Part shown: positions 29,695-38,002 of the stretch, piece by piece
Position numbering within the stretch: the first letter of the stretch is position 1
Layout of the letters: the number at the start of each line of letters is the position of its first letter
Assembly: GCF_043951865.1 (NCBI RefSeq)
Contig: NZ_JBINJF010000019.1
Coordinates: forward strand, 38,071 to 102,070
Direction of reading: 5' to 3'
Origin: JAMQKA01 sp043951865
GTDB taxonomy: Bacteria > Bacteroidota > Rhodothermia > Balneolales > Balneolaceae
DNA: 64,000 nt
Made by a program: the position numbers and the translations under genes
Notes under the pieces: generated by a model
The model's database searches: none
Told to the model about the DNA's origin: nothing
What the model saw: only the letters and a program-made list of their open reading frames with translations

Positions 29695-29929
29695 TAACCC
29701 GGATTTCTCGCCAAAAAATTGGTTTTTCAGCAAGGCGAAGGGCAAAGGGCCGCGCAGACGTACGTTGGTACGTTGAGCCAATGATTTGTCCTTCAACGCA
29801 GCTGAAAGGCCAATTTCGCAGCCTATTACAGGCTGTAATGATAATTTGGCAGTAAAAGATGGCGTAAGTTACTGCCATCCATGAAGTCACATGATTTTAT
29901 CCAACATACTCGTGAGAAATCCGGGCTAA
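29695..29929. repeat. Structured 235-bp repeat element (copy 2)
   Basis: Terminal inverted repeats TAACCCGGATTTCTCG and, read from the other strand, TTAGCCCGGATTTCTCACG. Stem I pairs 29716-29731 with 29801-29816; stem II pairs 29737-29746 with 29785-29794; an inner ACGTAC/GTACGT hairpin caps it; stem III pairs 29848-29855 with 29869-29876. Shared unpaired blocks with copy 1 include CAACGCAGC and ACTCGTGAGAAAT. Its right end provides the copA stop codon. Confidence 0.78.
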
Positions 29930-32424
29930 TACTCCGGCTGGAGATCCACGTTGTTCAAGCGCCGTGAGTTGGTAACCACGTTGATGGAGCTAAACGCCAT
30001 CGCGATCTCCGCCAGTACCGGGTGCAGCATGCCGAAGATGGCGAGTGGAATCATCACCACGTTGTAGAAAAACGCCCAGAACAGGTTCTGTTTGATTTTG
30101 GTAAACGTAGCGCGACTCAGTTTTATAGCCTTCACCACCGCGCTCAGGTCGCCCTGCACCAGCACAATGTCGCCCGCCTCAATCGCCACATCCGTTCCGG
30201 TTCCTATGGCGATCCCTACATGGGCGCGTGTCAGCGCCGGGGCATCGTTAATGCCGTCGCCGACCATCGCCACGACCTTGCCCTGTTGTTCAAGCTCAGC
30301 TATTCTATCGGATTTCTGATCGGGCAGCACCCCGGCAATCACCTTGTCAATGCCCACTTCTTTAGCTACTGCGCGGGCCGTTCGCTCGTTGTCGCCCGTA
30401 ATCATCACCGGCGTCAGGCCGTACTTCTTGAACGTGGCAATCGCTTTCTTGCTGTCCCCTTTTATTTGGTCGGCCACCGCTATAATGCCGGCAAGCTGAT
30501 CACCGACGCCGACCATCATGGCTGTCTTGGCCTGCTCTTCAAGGGATCTCATTTCCTCGCGTGCCGATTCACTCAATGTTATCCCGGATTCCTCCATCAA
30601 TCCGGGAGTTCCGATCCACACCTGCTTTCCGTCAACCAACGCTTTAATGCCCTTACCGGTCACAGCCTCGAACCGCTCCGCATGCTCCAGCTGGCCGTTG
30701 TGCTGCCTGGCGTATTCCACAATCGCCTGGCCCAGCGGGTGCTCGGATCCGGTTTCCGCCGAACCGGCCATGTGAATCAGCTCATCTTTCCCCATTCCAT
30801 TCAGTGAGATTACATCCGTAACACCGGGCTTGCCCTCAGTGATGGTGCCGGTTTTATCGAGCACAATGGTATCAACGTCCTTCATCATCTGGATCGCCTC
30901 CCCTTTGCGGATGAGCACGCCATTTTGAGCGCCCATGCCGGAACCGACCATCAGGGCCGTGGGCGTAGCCAGACCCAGCGCGCAGGGACAGGCAATCACC
31001 AGCACCGCGATAGCCGCGTAGAACGCCAGTGCCACCGCCCCCATTTCGGGATTAATCCACGGGATAAAGTCTGCCGCCCACGTGGCGATTTCCCCGAAAA
31101 AGCCGGGAAATACCAGCCAGGCTGCAAGGGTCAGCAGCGCCGTCCCGATCACCACGGGCACAAACACACCGGTAATGCGGTCGGCAAACTGCTGGATCGG
31201 TACCTTGGAACCCTGGGCTTCTTCCACCATGCGAATCACCTGGTTCAGGAAGGTGTCCTGCCCCAGCTTGGTGGCTCTCACTTTCAGCACGCCGTTCTTG
31301 TTGATGGTGGCGCCGATCACTTCATCGCCCGTACTCTTGTTGACCGGCATCGATTCGCCGGTGGCCAGCGACTCATCCACGCTGCTTTCACCCTCCACAA
31401 CTTCTCCATCGGTCGGGATTTTTTCTCCAGGACGAATCACCATCAGGTCGCCGATCTGAAGTTCATTGACCGGTACCTTAACTTCTTCACCATCGCGCTC
31501 TATGGTTGCCTCTTTGGCTTCGAGCGTCAACAGCTTCTGTATCGCCTCAGAAGCGCGTCCCTTGGCTTTGGTCTCCACATAGCGACCGGTCAGGTGAAAC
31601 GCCATGATCATGCCGGCAATTCCGGCAAAGCTGTGGAACCGGGGCGCCAGCCCAAATTGATGCAGCAAGGTTACCACTCCCGTTGAGAGCGCGGCCAGCG
31701 TACCCATCGCAATGAGCACGTCCATGTTGGGCGTCCGGTTGCTGGCCGACTTCCACGCGCTTTTCATCGTTTCCCGGCCGGGTCCAAACATCACAAATGC
31801 CGAAAGCCCCAGCATGCCGATCTCCATGCCCAGGTGTCCCAGGAAGGCGTATCCCCAGATCATCTCGGGCAGCATCCACAGGATGATCGGGATCGTCGCC
31901 GCCCACGACCACCACATACGGGACTGGGCCTCGTCCACCTTCTTCTGCTCGCGCTCCAGCTTTGAATCGGCTTTATCCTGAGGAGACTCTGCCTCTTCCC
32001 TGAGCAACGTATAGCCGGCCCGCTCAACGGCCTCTGCGAAATCGTCCAACGTTACTGAGGCCTTTCGATATGTCACCTTGGCGCTTTCGGTAGCCAGGTT
32101 TACATTCGCCTCTTCCACTCCCTCCAGCGCCGCCAGCTGCGTCCCCACCGAATTTACACAGCTGGCGCAGTGCATGCCGTCGATTTTCAGGGTCTGGGTG
32201 ACCAGGTCCGGCTCTACCACCTCATAACCCGCATCGGCGACCGCCTTTTTCAGATCATCACGGCTCACCCTTTCGGCGTCATATTCCACCGCAGCCGATT
32301 CACTGGCCAGGTTAACGGTGGCACCTTCTACGCCATCCAGCTTGTTAAGATTGGTTTCCACATTGTTCACGCAGCTGGCACAGTGCATGCCTTCAATTTG
32401 AAGGGTCTCTTTGGTCGTTGTCAT
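29926..32424 (-). CDS. copA: Copper-translocating P-type ATPase with two HMA domains
   Basis: 832 residues, P1B-type. Two N-terminal metal-binding domains each carry GMHCASC (Cys near 16/19 and 90/93). Then come the membrane helices, actuator TGES, the ion channel motif CPCALGLATP near residue 485, the phosphorylation site DKTGT near residue 521, the HP-containing nucleotide domain (SEHPLGQAI) and GDGINDAPAL. This is the Cu+ exporter type. The stop TAG lies inside the terminal repeat of the adjacent 235-bp element, so the C-terminus (NNVDLQPEY) may have been set by its insertion. It follows the HMA-AraC regulator on the same strand after a 295-base gap in which I recognised no other element. 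Confidence 0.93.
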   Translation of the reverse strand: MTTTKETLQIEGMHCASCVNNVETNLNKLDGVEGATVNLASESAAVEYDAERVSRDDLKKAVADAGYEVVEPDLVTQTLKIDGMHCASCVNSVGTQLAALEGVEEANVNLATESAKVTYRKASVTLDDFAEAVERAGYTLLREEAESPQDKADSKLEREQKKVDEAQSRMWWSWAATIPIILWMLPEMIWGYAFLGHLGMEIGMLGLSAFVMFGPGRETMKSAWKSASNRTPNMDVLIAMGTLAALSTGVVTLLHQFGLAPRFHSFAGIAGMIMAFHLTGRYVETKAKGRASEAIQKLLTLEAKEATIERDGEEVKVPVNELQIGDLMVIRPGEKIPTDGEVVEGESSVDESLATGESMPVNKSTGDEVIGATINKNGVLKVRATKLGQDTFLNQVIRMVEEAQGSKVPIQQFADRITGVFVPVVIGTALLTLAAWLVFPGFFGEIATWAADFIPWINPEMGAVALAFYAAIAVLVIACPCALGLATPTALMVGSGMGAQNGVLIRKGEAIQMMKDVDTIVLDKTGTITEGKPGVTDVISLNGMGKDELIHMAGSAETGSEHPLGQAIVEYARQHNGQLEHAERFEAVTGKGIKALVDGKQVWIGTPGLMEESGITLSESAREEMRSLEEQAKTAMMVGVGDQLAGIIAVADQIKGDSKKAIATFKKYGLTPVMITGDNERTARAVAKEVGIDKVIAGVLPDQKSDRIAELEQQGKVVAMVGDGINDAPALTRAHVGIAIGTGTDVAIEAGDIVLVQGDLSAVVKAIKLSRATFTKIKQNLFWAFFYNVVMIPLAIFGMLHPVLAEIAMAFSSINVVTNSRRLNNVDLQPEY

Positions 32425-32719
32425 ATCGTAATCTCTTTCAGTTGAGCATTTTTCAAAATCTGTTCCAGTATAAAAAAGAGACGGAGCTGATCCGTTATAA
32501 TTTTGTTGGGGATGGTTACAGAATTTTTACTGGTAAGCAGTACCATTGCAGAACAGCGGGGTAATACAATTTATTAATCATACTAAAAATCCGGGGAACA
32601 ACTTTCTTCAATGTTCTTTTCATGCTTGGAAGCGCAGCAGAAATCCGGCTCCTATCTTCAATTGCTAATTTGTACCGCTGGTCCGATATATTTACCAGGT
32701 AGCATTGCCACCCAGGATT

Positions 32720-33295
32720 TCATTCAATAGAATCCAGAGATTTTCGGAAACTATTACTGGCTTTTTTGTAGTCGGTGACTGACATTCCGGTGACTTGCCG
32801 GAACTGGTTGGAGAGGTACTGCACGCTGCTGTAGTTAAGCCGCCAGGCGATCTCGCTGAGGGTGTGTTCATCATACGAGAGCAGTTCCTTGACGCGCTCA
32901 ATCTTCAGGTGGATCAGGTACTTTTCAATGGTAGTATCCTCCTCCCCGGAAAACAGCTTGCTCAGGGATGCGTAATTCCGGTGTATCTTTTCCGACAGGT
33001 ACTCCGAAATTTTGGGGACCTCCTGCTCGGCTTCCAGCTCTTTTACGTAGTTGATCAGGTGAGTTTTGATCTGTTCCACCTTCTGCTGTTCCCGTCCCTT
33101 GAGGAGTTCAAACCCCAACTTATTGAGTGCCTTTTCCACCTCTTGCTCGTCAATGTCCTCATTCTGCTCAACCACTGCTTTCCCCAGTTCGACATTCCGT
33201 ACCTCAATGCCCAGGTTTTCAAATGCATTCTGCACCGCCATCACGCAACGGGGGCACACCATGTTTTTGATGTAATATTGATTTGTACTTGCCAT
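32720..33295 (-). CDS. AraC-type regulator with N-terminal HMA-like metal-binding domain
   Basis: 191 residues. Residues about 5-70 resemble a heavy-metal-associated domain with the pair CPRC in IKNMVCPRCVMAVQNAF; a helical linker follows; residues about 95-185 are an AraC/XylS double helix-turn-helix (SEYLSEKIHRNYASLSKLF, then LSEIAWRLNYSSVQYLSNQFRQVTG). The protein therefore joins a copper-chaperone-like sensor directly to a DNA-binding domain. It is the gene immediately before copA in transcription order, so copper-dependent control of copA is a reasonable inference. Similar short proteins are common in Bacteroidota genomes. Confidence 0.85.
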   Translation of the reverse strand: MASTNQYYIKNMVCPRCVMAVQNAFENLGIEVRNVELGKAVVEQNEDIDEQEVEKALNKLGFELLKGREQQKVEQIKTHLINYVKELEAEQEVPKISEYLSEKIHRNYASLSKLFSGEEDTTIEKYLIHLKIERVKELLSYDEHTLSEIAWRLNYSSVQYLSNQFRQVTGMSVTDYKKASNSFRKSLDSIE

Positions 33296-33422
33296 AGGTA
33301 ATTTTCTGTGCGCTAGTCAGTGCTATGAATCTCAAAATATATTAATGAAGCAATCGCTTATTCTGTTCCCAAGCAACCGTTAAATAGGTATGTTTTTCAT
33401 TTTTTTTCCACCGGGGGGATGA

Positions 33423-34052
33423 CTAAAACAGGGGTTTATTCCGTATAATTTTCAGGATCAGTTTGTAGAGCTGCTCCTTGTGATTGTTGTATCGAAATTC
33501 GCACTCCTTGAGATGCAGGCGGTAGGTGGAAAGGTGAAGCCCCTTAAACTTTTCCAGACGCGACTGGGCAAATCCCCAGAATCCCTCCATGCGCCGGAAT
33601 TTTCGCGCCTGCTGTTGATGGCGGGTTTCACTGCAAAGGTATATTCTGCGTTTTTGGATTGGGTCAATCACCATTTTAAATTCCTGGATCGAAACGCCGG
33701 ATAAATACCACTTGAGGGAAGCGTGATCAATCCCGGACCGGATCTTTTGCACTTCCTCCGGCTTCAATATATCCGCAAACACCTGCCGCTCATGTTCTCT
33801 GAGTCCGACCAGTTTAAACTTGGGGGTTGCACTGTTCAAATCGCTCCGGGATGAAAATACAAGGGGCTCCGTAACGGAACAATACTCCGCGATTCGCTGC
33901 CGGATCCCTTTCAAATATCGGTTTACGGTATTCCGGTTCAGCTCCGTCAATTCCGCAATCTGTATTGCCGTTAAATCCATTGAAAAAAGGCGGACTATTT
34001 CTCTGAATTTGGCTTCTGAAATTTTTGAACGGTTTACGTACTTGTTATTCAT
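33423..34052 (-). CDS. IS1595-like transposase derivative without catalytic acids
   Basis: 209 residues in one open frame. The N-terminus (SKISEAKFREIVRLF, then AELTELNRNTVNRYLKGI) is the helix-turn-helix of IS1595/ISXO2-type transposases, and the C-terminus (EGFWGFAQSRLEKFKG, HLKECEFRYNN) matches their last block, keeping the final Glu. Between them, the usual VEVDESYFG and HSDGW blocks with the two catalytic Asp are absent, although the spacing is kept (VGLREHERQVFADIL and KWYLSGVSIQ occupy those places). So it should not transpose, yet it has no stops or frameshifts. Possible domestication as a DNA-binding protein, or early decay. It lies 127 bases upstream of the HMA-AraC gene on the same strand. 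Confidence 0.7.
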   Translation of the reverse strand: MNNKYVNRSKISEAKFREIVRLFSMDLTAIQIAELTELNRNTVNRYLKGIRQRIAEYCSVTEPLVFSSRSDLNSATPKFKLVGLREHERQVFADILKPEEVQKIRSGIDHASLKWYLSGVSIQEFKMVIDPIQKRRIYLCSETRHQQQARKFRRMEGFWGFAQSRLEKFKGLHLSTYRLHLKECEFRYNNHKEQLYKLILKIIRNKPLF

Positions 34053-34149
34053 TGATGCACAAACAGTTATAGACTTTTCCTTATTGTTAACTAGTCAAGA
34101 CCCTCTGATTCCGCCTCACGCCGAAGCAGAAGGCAGCCACAATCCTTCT

Positions 34150-34168
34150 ATTTAGAACAAGTCTAAAT
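34150..34168. promoter_or_regulatory. Putative operator dyad 1
   Basis: ATTTAGA-acaag-TCTAAAT is a perfect 7-bp inverted repeat with 5-base spacer, 98 bases upstream of the IS1595-like start codon. The regulator is unknown; the shape suits a dimeric winged-helix repressor. Confidence 0.45.
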
Positions 34169-34184
34169 TATATGGTCGCCATCT

Positions 34185-34203
34185 ATTTAAACACAGTCTA
34201 AAT
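34185..34203. promoter_or_regulatory. Putative operator dyad 2
   Basis: ATTTAAA-cacag-TCTAAAT, one mismatch from dyad 1, spaced 35 bases from it start to start. Two near-identical dyads this close are unlikely by chance in a region that otherwise differs. Confidence 0.45.
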
Positions 34204-34470
34204 TAAAATCAAATTCTGTATGTGCGTTTTTTTCCTCTTTTCCGGGCTTATCTCGGCAGTCTCACTGCAGGTGCAAGGATCAATGGTTCAACAGTGTTTA
34301 CAACTGAGCAAGTAAGAGATTCAGCGTAACCCGGGGCTGGGATAGGCAATTTGGGCTGGATGTACTGGTGAAACGCCCGGCACTTTCCGGGCGGTGATTA
34401 TGAGGTGGGTCGTCACACGGCCAAAATGTCCTGGTAGTCCCTTCCTTCAGCATAGACGTACTTTTAAAAA
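34204..34470. other. Intergenic, nothing recognised
   Basis: The part of the gap 34053-34617 between the operator-like dyads and the foldback element. It contains a GCCCGGCACTTTCCGGGC hairpin (around 34374-34391) but no convincing gene. Confidence 0.4.
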
Positions 34471-34588
34471 GGGACCTTTGCAGAACCTACTATCTTGTTG
34501 GGGGGGGGGTATACCACCGACCGTATTGATCTTTAATCGGGAGTACAACTCCCTCAGAAGAGGAATTGAGTGTTTTGAAAAGCCCTCT
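34471..34588. repeat. Foldback element with G10 tract (copy 4)
   Basis: 118 bp aligned end to end with 42255-42375 at roughly 80% identity by eye. It starts GGGACCTTTGCAGAACCT and ends AAAGCCCTCT. Shared inner blocks are TTTAATCGGGAGTA, ACTCCCTC and AGGAATTGAG; GGGAGT/ACTCCC pairs. A run of ten G (34500-34509) is a likely slippage site. Confidence 0.65.
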
Positions 34589-34617
34589 AAAAAATACCGT
34601 TAAATTACAGGCGGATG

Positions 34618-36168
34618 CTATAACGGCAGGTTGTCATGTTTTTTCTGGGGAATGGAATCGACCTTGTTTTCCGAAAATTCCATCGCCCTGATCAATCGTT
34701 TACGTGTCTCGCGGGGAAGTATCACATCATCCAGGTAGCCCCGTTCGGCAGCTTTATAGGGATGGGCAAACTGCTCCTTGTAATAGTCAACCAGTTCCTT
34801 TTCTTTGGTTTCCGGATCATCGGCATTCTTTATCTCTCTGCGAAAAATTATTTCCACTGCTCCCTTGGGTCCCATAACTGCAATCTCGGCCGTTGGCCAG
34901 GCTACATTAAAGTCGGCCCGGATATGTTTTGAATTCATCACATCGTACGCTCCCCCATAGCCTTTACGCGTGATAACCGTCATCTTGGGGACCGTCGCCT
35001 CACAAAAAGCATATAACAGCTTGGCCCCGTGTTTGATAATGCCTCCCCACTCCTGGTCGGTTCCCGGAAGAAATCCCGGGACATCTTCAAACACCAGCAA
35101 TGGGATATTGAATGCGTCGCAAAAACGGACAAAGCGAGCACCTTTCAGGGAAGCATCGATATCGAGCACGCCGGCCAGTGACAGCGGCTGGTTGGCTACC
35201 ACCCCGATACTGCGCCCGTCTAGGTGGGCAAAACCTACGACAATGTTGTCGGCGTAGTGTTGATGGACCTCCATGAATGAGTCGCGATCCACAATCCCCT
35301 CGATCACCTCTTTTATATCGTACGGTTTGTTCGGGTTGTCGGGGACGATTGTATCCAGCTTCTTTTCTTTTGCCGGGTCCGGTTCCCTGGACTTTTGGCG
35401 GGGTGGTTTCTCCTCGCAATTCAGCGGTACATAATCCATGATGCTGCGGATATTCTTCAGGCACACGGCATCGTTTTCCTCTGAAAAATGGGCGACACCC
35501 GATTTTGTGCTGTGGGCACTGGCTCCCCCCAGCTCTTCGGAGCTAACCTCTTCGTGCGTTACGGTCTTCACCACATTCGGACCGGTGACGAACATGTAAC
35601 TGGTGTTTTTCACCATAAACACAAAGTCGGTGAGCGCAGGGCTGTAGACCGCTCCACCGGCGCAGGGTCCCATAACGGCCGAAATCTGTGGAATGACCCC
35701 GGAAGCCATGCTGTTGCGCCAAAACACTTCCGCATATCCCCCGAGTGAAGACACGCCCTCCTGGATACGCGCCCCTCCCGAGTCATTGAGCCCGATGACC
35801 GGAATCCCGTTCTTCATCGCAAGGTCCATCACTTTGCAGATCTTCTCGGCATGTGTCTCAGAAAGTGAGCCTCCAAAAACCGTGAAATCCTGGCTAAACA
35901 CGTAGACAGGCCGCCCCTTGATTTTTCCCTGGCCGGTCACAACTCCATCGCCCGGTATCTTCTTTTTGTCCAGGCCGAACTCGGTACTGCGGTGCGTGAC
36001 AAAGGCGTCGATCTCGTCAAACGAATCCTCGTCGAGCAGCAAGTCGATCCGTTCGCGGGCGGTCAGCTTTCCCTTGTCGTGCTGTTTTTGTATCCGCTTT
36101 TCGCCGCCCCCCTTTTTTGCCTCTTTGCGTCGTTGATTCAGCTCTTCGACTTTTTCGTGTTTGCCCAT
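34618..36168 (-). CDS. pccB: Propionyl-CoA carboxylase beta chain (acyl-CoA carboxyltransferase)
   Basis: 516 residues with the two crotonase-like halves of biotin-dependent carboxyltransferases: GGSLSETHAEKICKVMDLA and SGGARIQEGVSSLGGYAEVF in the first, PGFLPGTDQEWGGIIKHGAKLLYAF and ITRKGYGGAYDVM in the second. This is the subunit that moves carboxyl from carboxybiotin to propionyl-CoA, making methylmalonyl-CoA; related methylmalonyl-CoA decarboxylase alpha chains look alike, so the direction is not proved. No biotin carboxylase or BCCP is adjacent. The start lies 12 bases after the stop of the upstream acidic protein gene, implying one transcript. Methylmalonyl-CoA epimerase is encoded at 44847. 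Confidence 0.9.
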   Translation of the reverse strand: MGKHEKVEELNQRRKEAKKGGGEKRIQKQHDKGKLTARERIDLLLDEDSFDEIDAFVTHRSTEFGLDKKKIPGDGVVTGQGKIKGRPVYVFSQDFTVFGGSLSETHAEKICKVMDLAMKNGIPVIGLNDSGGARIQEGVSSLGGYAEVFWRNSMASGVIPQISAVMGPCAGGAVYSPALTDFVFMVKNTSYMFVTGPNVVKTVTHEEVSSEELGGASAHSTKSGVAHFSEENDAVCLKNIRSIMDYVPLNCEEKPPRQKSREPDPAKEKKLDTIVPDNPNKPYDIKEVIEGIVDRDSFMEVHQHYADNIVVGFAHLDGRSIGVVANQPLSLAGVLDIDASLKGARFVRFCDAFNIPLLVFEDVPGFLPGTDQEWGGIIKHGAKLLYAFCEATVPKMTVITRKGYGGAYDVMNSKHIRADFNVAWPTAEIAVMGPKGAVEIIFRREIKNADDPETKEKELVDYYKEQFAHPYKAAERGYLDDVILPRETRKRLIRAMEFSENKVDSIPQKKHDNLPL

Positions 36169-36180
36169 TACATCCGTCTG

Positions 36181-37845
36181 CTAATTCTGATTCAAGATTT
36201 CAATAAAATAGTTGTGCAGGCTGTCGGTGAAGTCAACCGCCACCTCGGAGTACATATCCACCAGGTTCCGATTAAAAATCTCTTTTTCAATAAACTGGCT
36301 GGCGTTTCGCCAGTTGTCCTTTCTCGACAACTCTTTCAACGCCTCTTCATACGCTTTTTCCGATCCCCTGAAAATCTCCTCTACAAACCGTGAGCGGTCG
36401 GGGCGGAGCATCCTTTTCAGCTGTTTAAGCTCCTCGGTGTCCATCTCATTATCGGTGGTAAAATCGACGAGGGGTTCACTCTGTACCCGGCCCGTATCAT
36501 CTTCAGAATTCTCTTTTCCGCGTTCCAAATACACCTCGGACTGCTCCTCTTCAGGATCCAGGAAACGGAGCCACATCGGTTGTTCCTCCTCTTCCTCATC
36601 AAGGTGCTCCTCCCTTTCTTCTGCCGGTTTGCCGGACTCCGCGGGTTCTTTCGGAACTTCTGGTTCTTCCGGTTTTTCTGCCGTACCGGTCGGTTCGTCC
36701 TGCTGCTCTTTTTTCTCGCGCTCTTCCGGTTGAAATACCCGGGGTGCCGGCTCATTCTCTTCTTCTGCGGGAGGCTCGCTCCATACAAGCTTCACAGGTT
36801 CGCTCCCGGCATCTTCATCCGGGTCTCCCGCATCAGCAAACAGCTGGTTCAGGGCGTTCTCCGCTTCTTCATCCTCCTCTTCCTCCATCTCCTCAAACTC
36901 TACATCGGTCTCCTCTTCACGATACAGTGTATTGATGGATGCAGCAGCATTATCATCCTCGCCTGTCTCCTCCTGCTCTATACCTGATTCAGCCGGGCGA
37001 TAATCCTCTTGTTCGCCGGCCTCTTGATTGTCTTTCTCCACCGGTTTCACCAGTCCCTCCCACCCCGTTGATATATTCGATTTCCTGGAAATCTGAAGGA
37101 AAAATTCATTTTGCTCATCCTCTCCCGGGAGATCGGGCGTGGAAAGCTGTTCGATAAGCTCCGAACGGTTCAGGGATCGGTTCATATTATCAAATTGACG
37201 TGCAATGCGCGGCATGCGTTTATCCTCGAAAAACATCCGCAACAGGCTGGAATCGATCTCCTCTCCCATCAGTAAAAAGAGCGGCTCCAGCATCTGGGCC
37301 CAATTCAGCGACGTGTACCGGGCGGTCAGCTTTTCATCGGCCTGGATTATCAGTTTCCGGCACTGTTCTTTGGAGAGCTCAATATATCCCTTCCGCTCCA
37401 TATACCGGGGAATAAGCGATGCGAAATGGCGGTAAACCACGATACTGTCCATTCTCTCTGCCACTTCTTCGTAATCAAGCATTTCAGCAGCTCCAAAAAT
37501 CACATCCGGCAAGTTTCTTCGGGGCTGGACCAGGATCTCCAGGATATCGCTTATCGCCGTTTCCAGCACCGGGCTGGCGTAGCTGGCGGGCAACCGCGCC
37601 TGTGTCCTGATGACCTCAACAAACTGTTTCCATGCGTGCTGTACGGTATCGGATTCCATCTCGGCCCATTCCGTTTCGGGCAGAACAATAGATTCAGCAA
37701 GGTTGCGCTGCAGCTCCACCTCCACCCGCTTTACGACGAACCGGGGCCAGCCGCTCTCGCGCAGATCACTCAGGCTGTAGGAATCCGCCTCTTCAGGGAG
37801 CAGGTTGACAAGCCGTTGGGTAATATGTTTTATCGTTTGATCCAT
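36181..37845 (-). CDS. Large acidic unknown protein, cotranscribed with pccB
   Basis: About 554 residues, no family recognised. Residues 1-240 are an ordered helical region (MDQTIKHITQRLVNLLPEE onward, with RNLPDVIFGAAEMLDYEEVAERMDS). Residues about 265-470 are low-complexity and extremely rich in Glu, Asp and Pro. The last 90 residues look ordered again (LKRMLRPDRSRFVEEIF to HNYFIEILNQN). No signal peptide or membrane helix is visible, so it should be cytosolic. The acidic linker may act as a spacer or binding surface. ATG 37845 is preferred; the 20 residues upstream look noncoding. Its tight spacing with pccB suggests shared expression, not necessarily shared function. Confidence 0.75.
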   Translation of the reverse strand: MDQTIKHITQRLVNLLPEEADSYSLSDLRESGWPRFVVKRVEVELQRNLAESIVLPETEWAEMESDTVQHAWKQFVEVIRTQARLPASYASPVLETAISDILEILVQPRRNLPDVIFGAAEMLDYEEVAERMDSIVVYRHFASLIPRYMERKGYIELSKEQCRKLIIQADEKLTARYTSLNWAQMLEPLFLLMGEEIDSSLLRMFFEDKRMPRIARQFDNMNRSLNRSELIEQLSTPDLPGEDEQNEFFLQISRKSNISTGWEGLVKPVEKDNQEAGEQEDYRPAESGIEQEETGEDDNAAASINTLYREEETDVEFEEMEEEEDEEAENALNQLFADAGDPDEDAGSEPVKLVWSEPPAEEENEPAPRVFQPEEREKKEQQDEPTGTAEKPEEPEVPKEPAESGKPAEEREEHLDEEEEEQPMWLRFLDPEEEQSEVYLERGKENSEDDTGRVQSEPLVDFTTDNEMDTEELKQLKRMLRPDRSRFVEEIFRGSEKAYEEALKELSRKDNWRNASQFIEKEIFNRNLVDMYSEVAVDFTDSLHNYFIEILNQN

Positions 37846-37967
37846 AAAACCAAGTTTGAAATATATAGTCTCAACAGAGGTAACACAACCATATTTACCT
37901 CTCATCTACCAGGATATCCAGCTGTTGAAAACGAGCACATACACCGCCGGATTTTCAATATTTGTGA

Positions 37968-37998
37968 TTTGGGATTTATCTCTGCCTTGTTACCTTTG
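37968..37998 (+). promoter_or_regulatory. Bacteroidota-type promoter before ABC ATPase
   Basis: TTTG (37968-37971), a 19-base spacer and TACCTTTG (37991-37998) match the -33 TTTG / -7 TAnnTTTG consensus exactly. The ATG begins 5 bases later, so transcription would start at or beside the start codon, predicting a leaderless mRNA. Confidence 0.5.
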
Positions 37999-38002
37999 AT
38001 GC

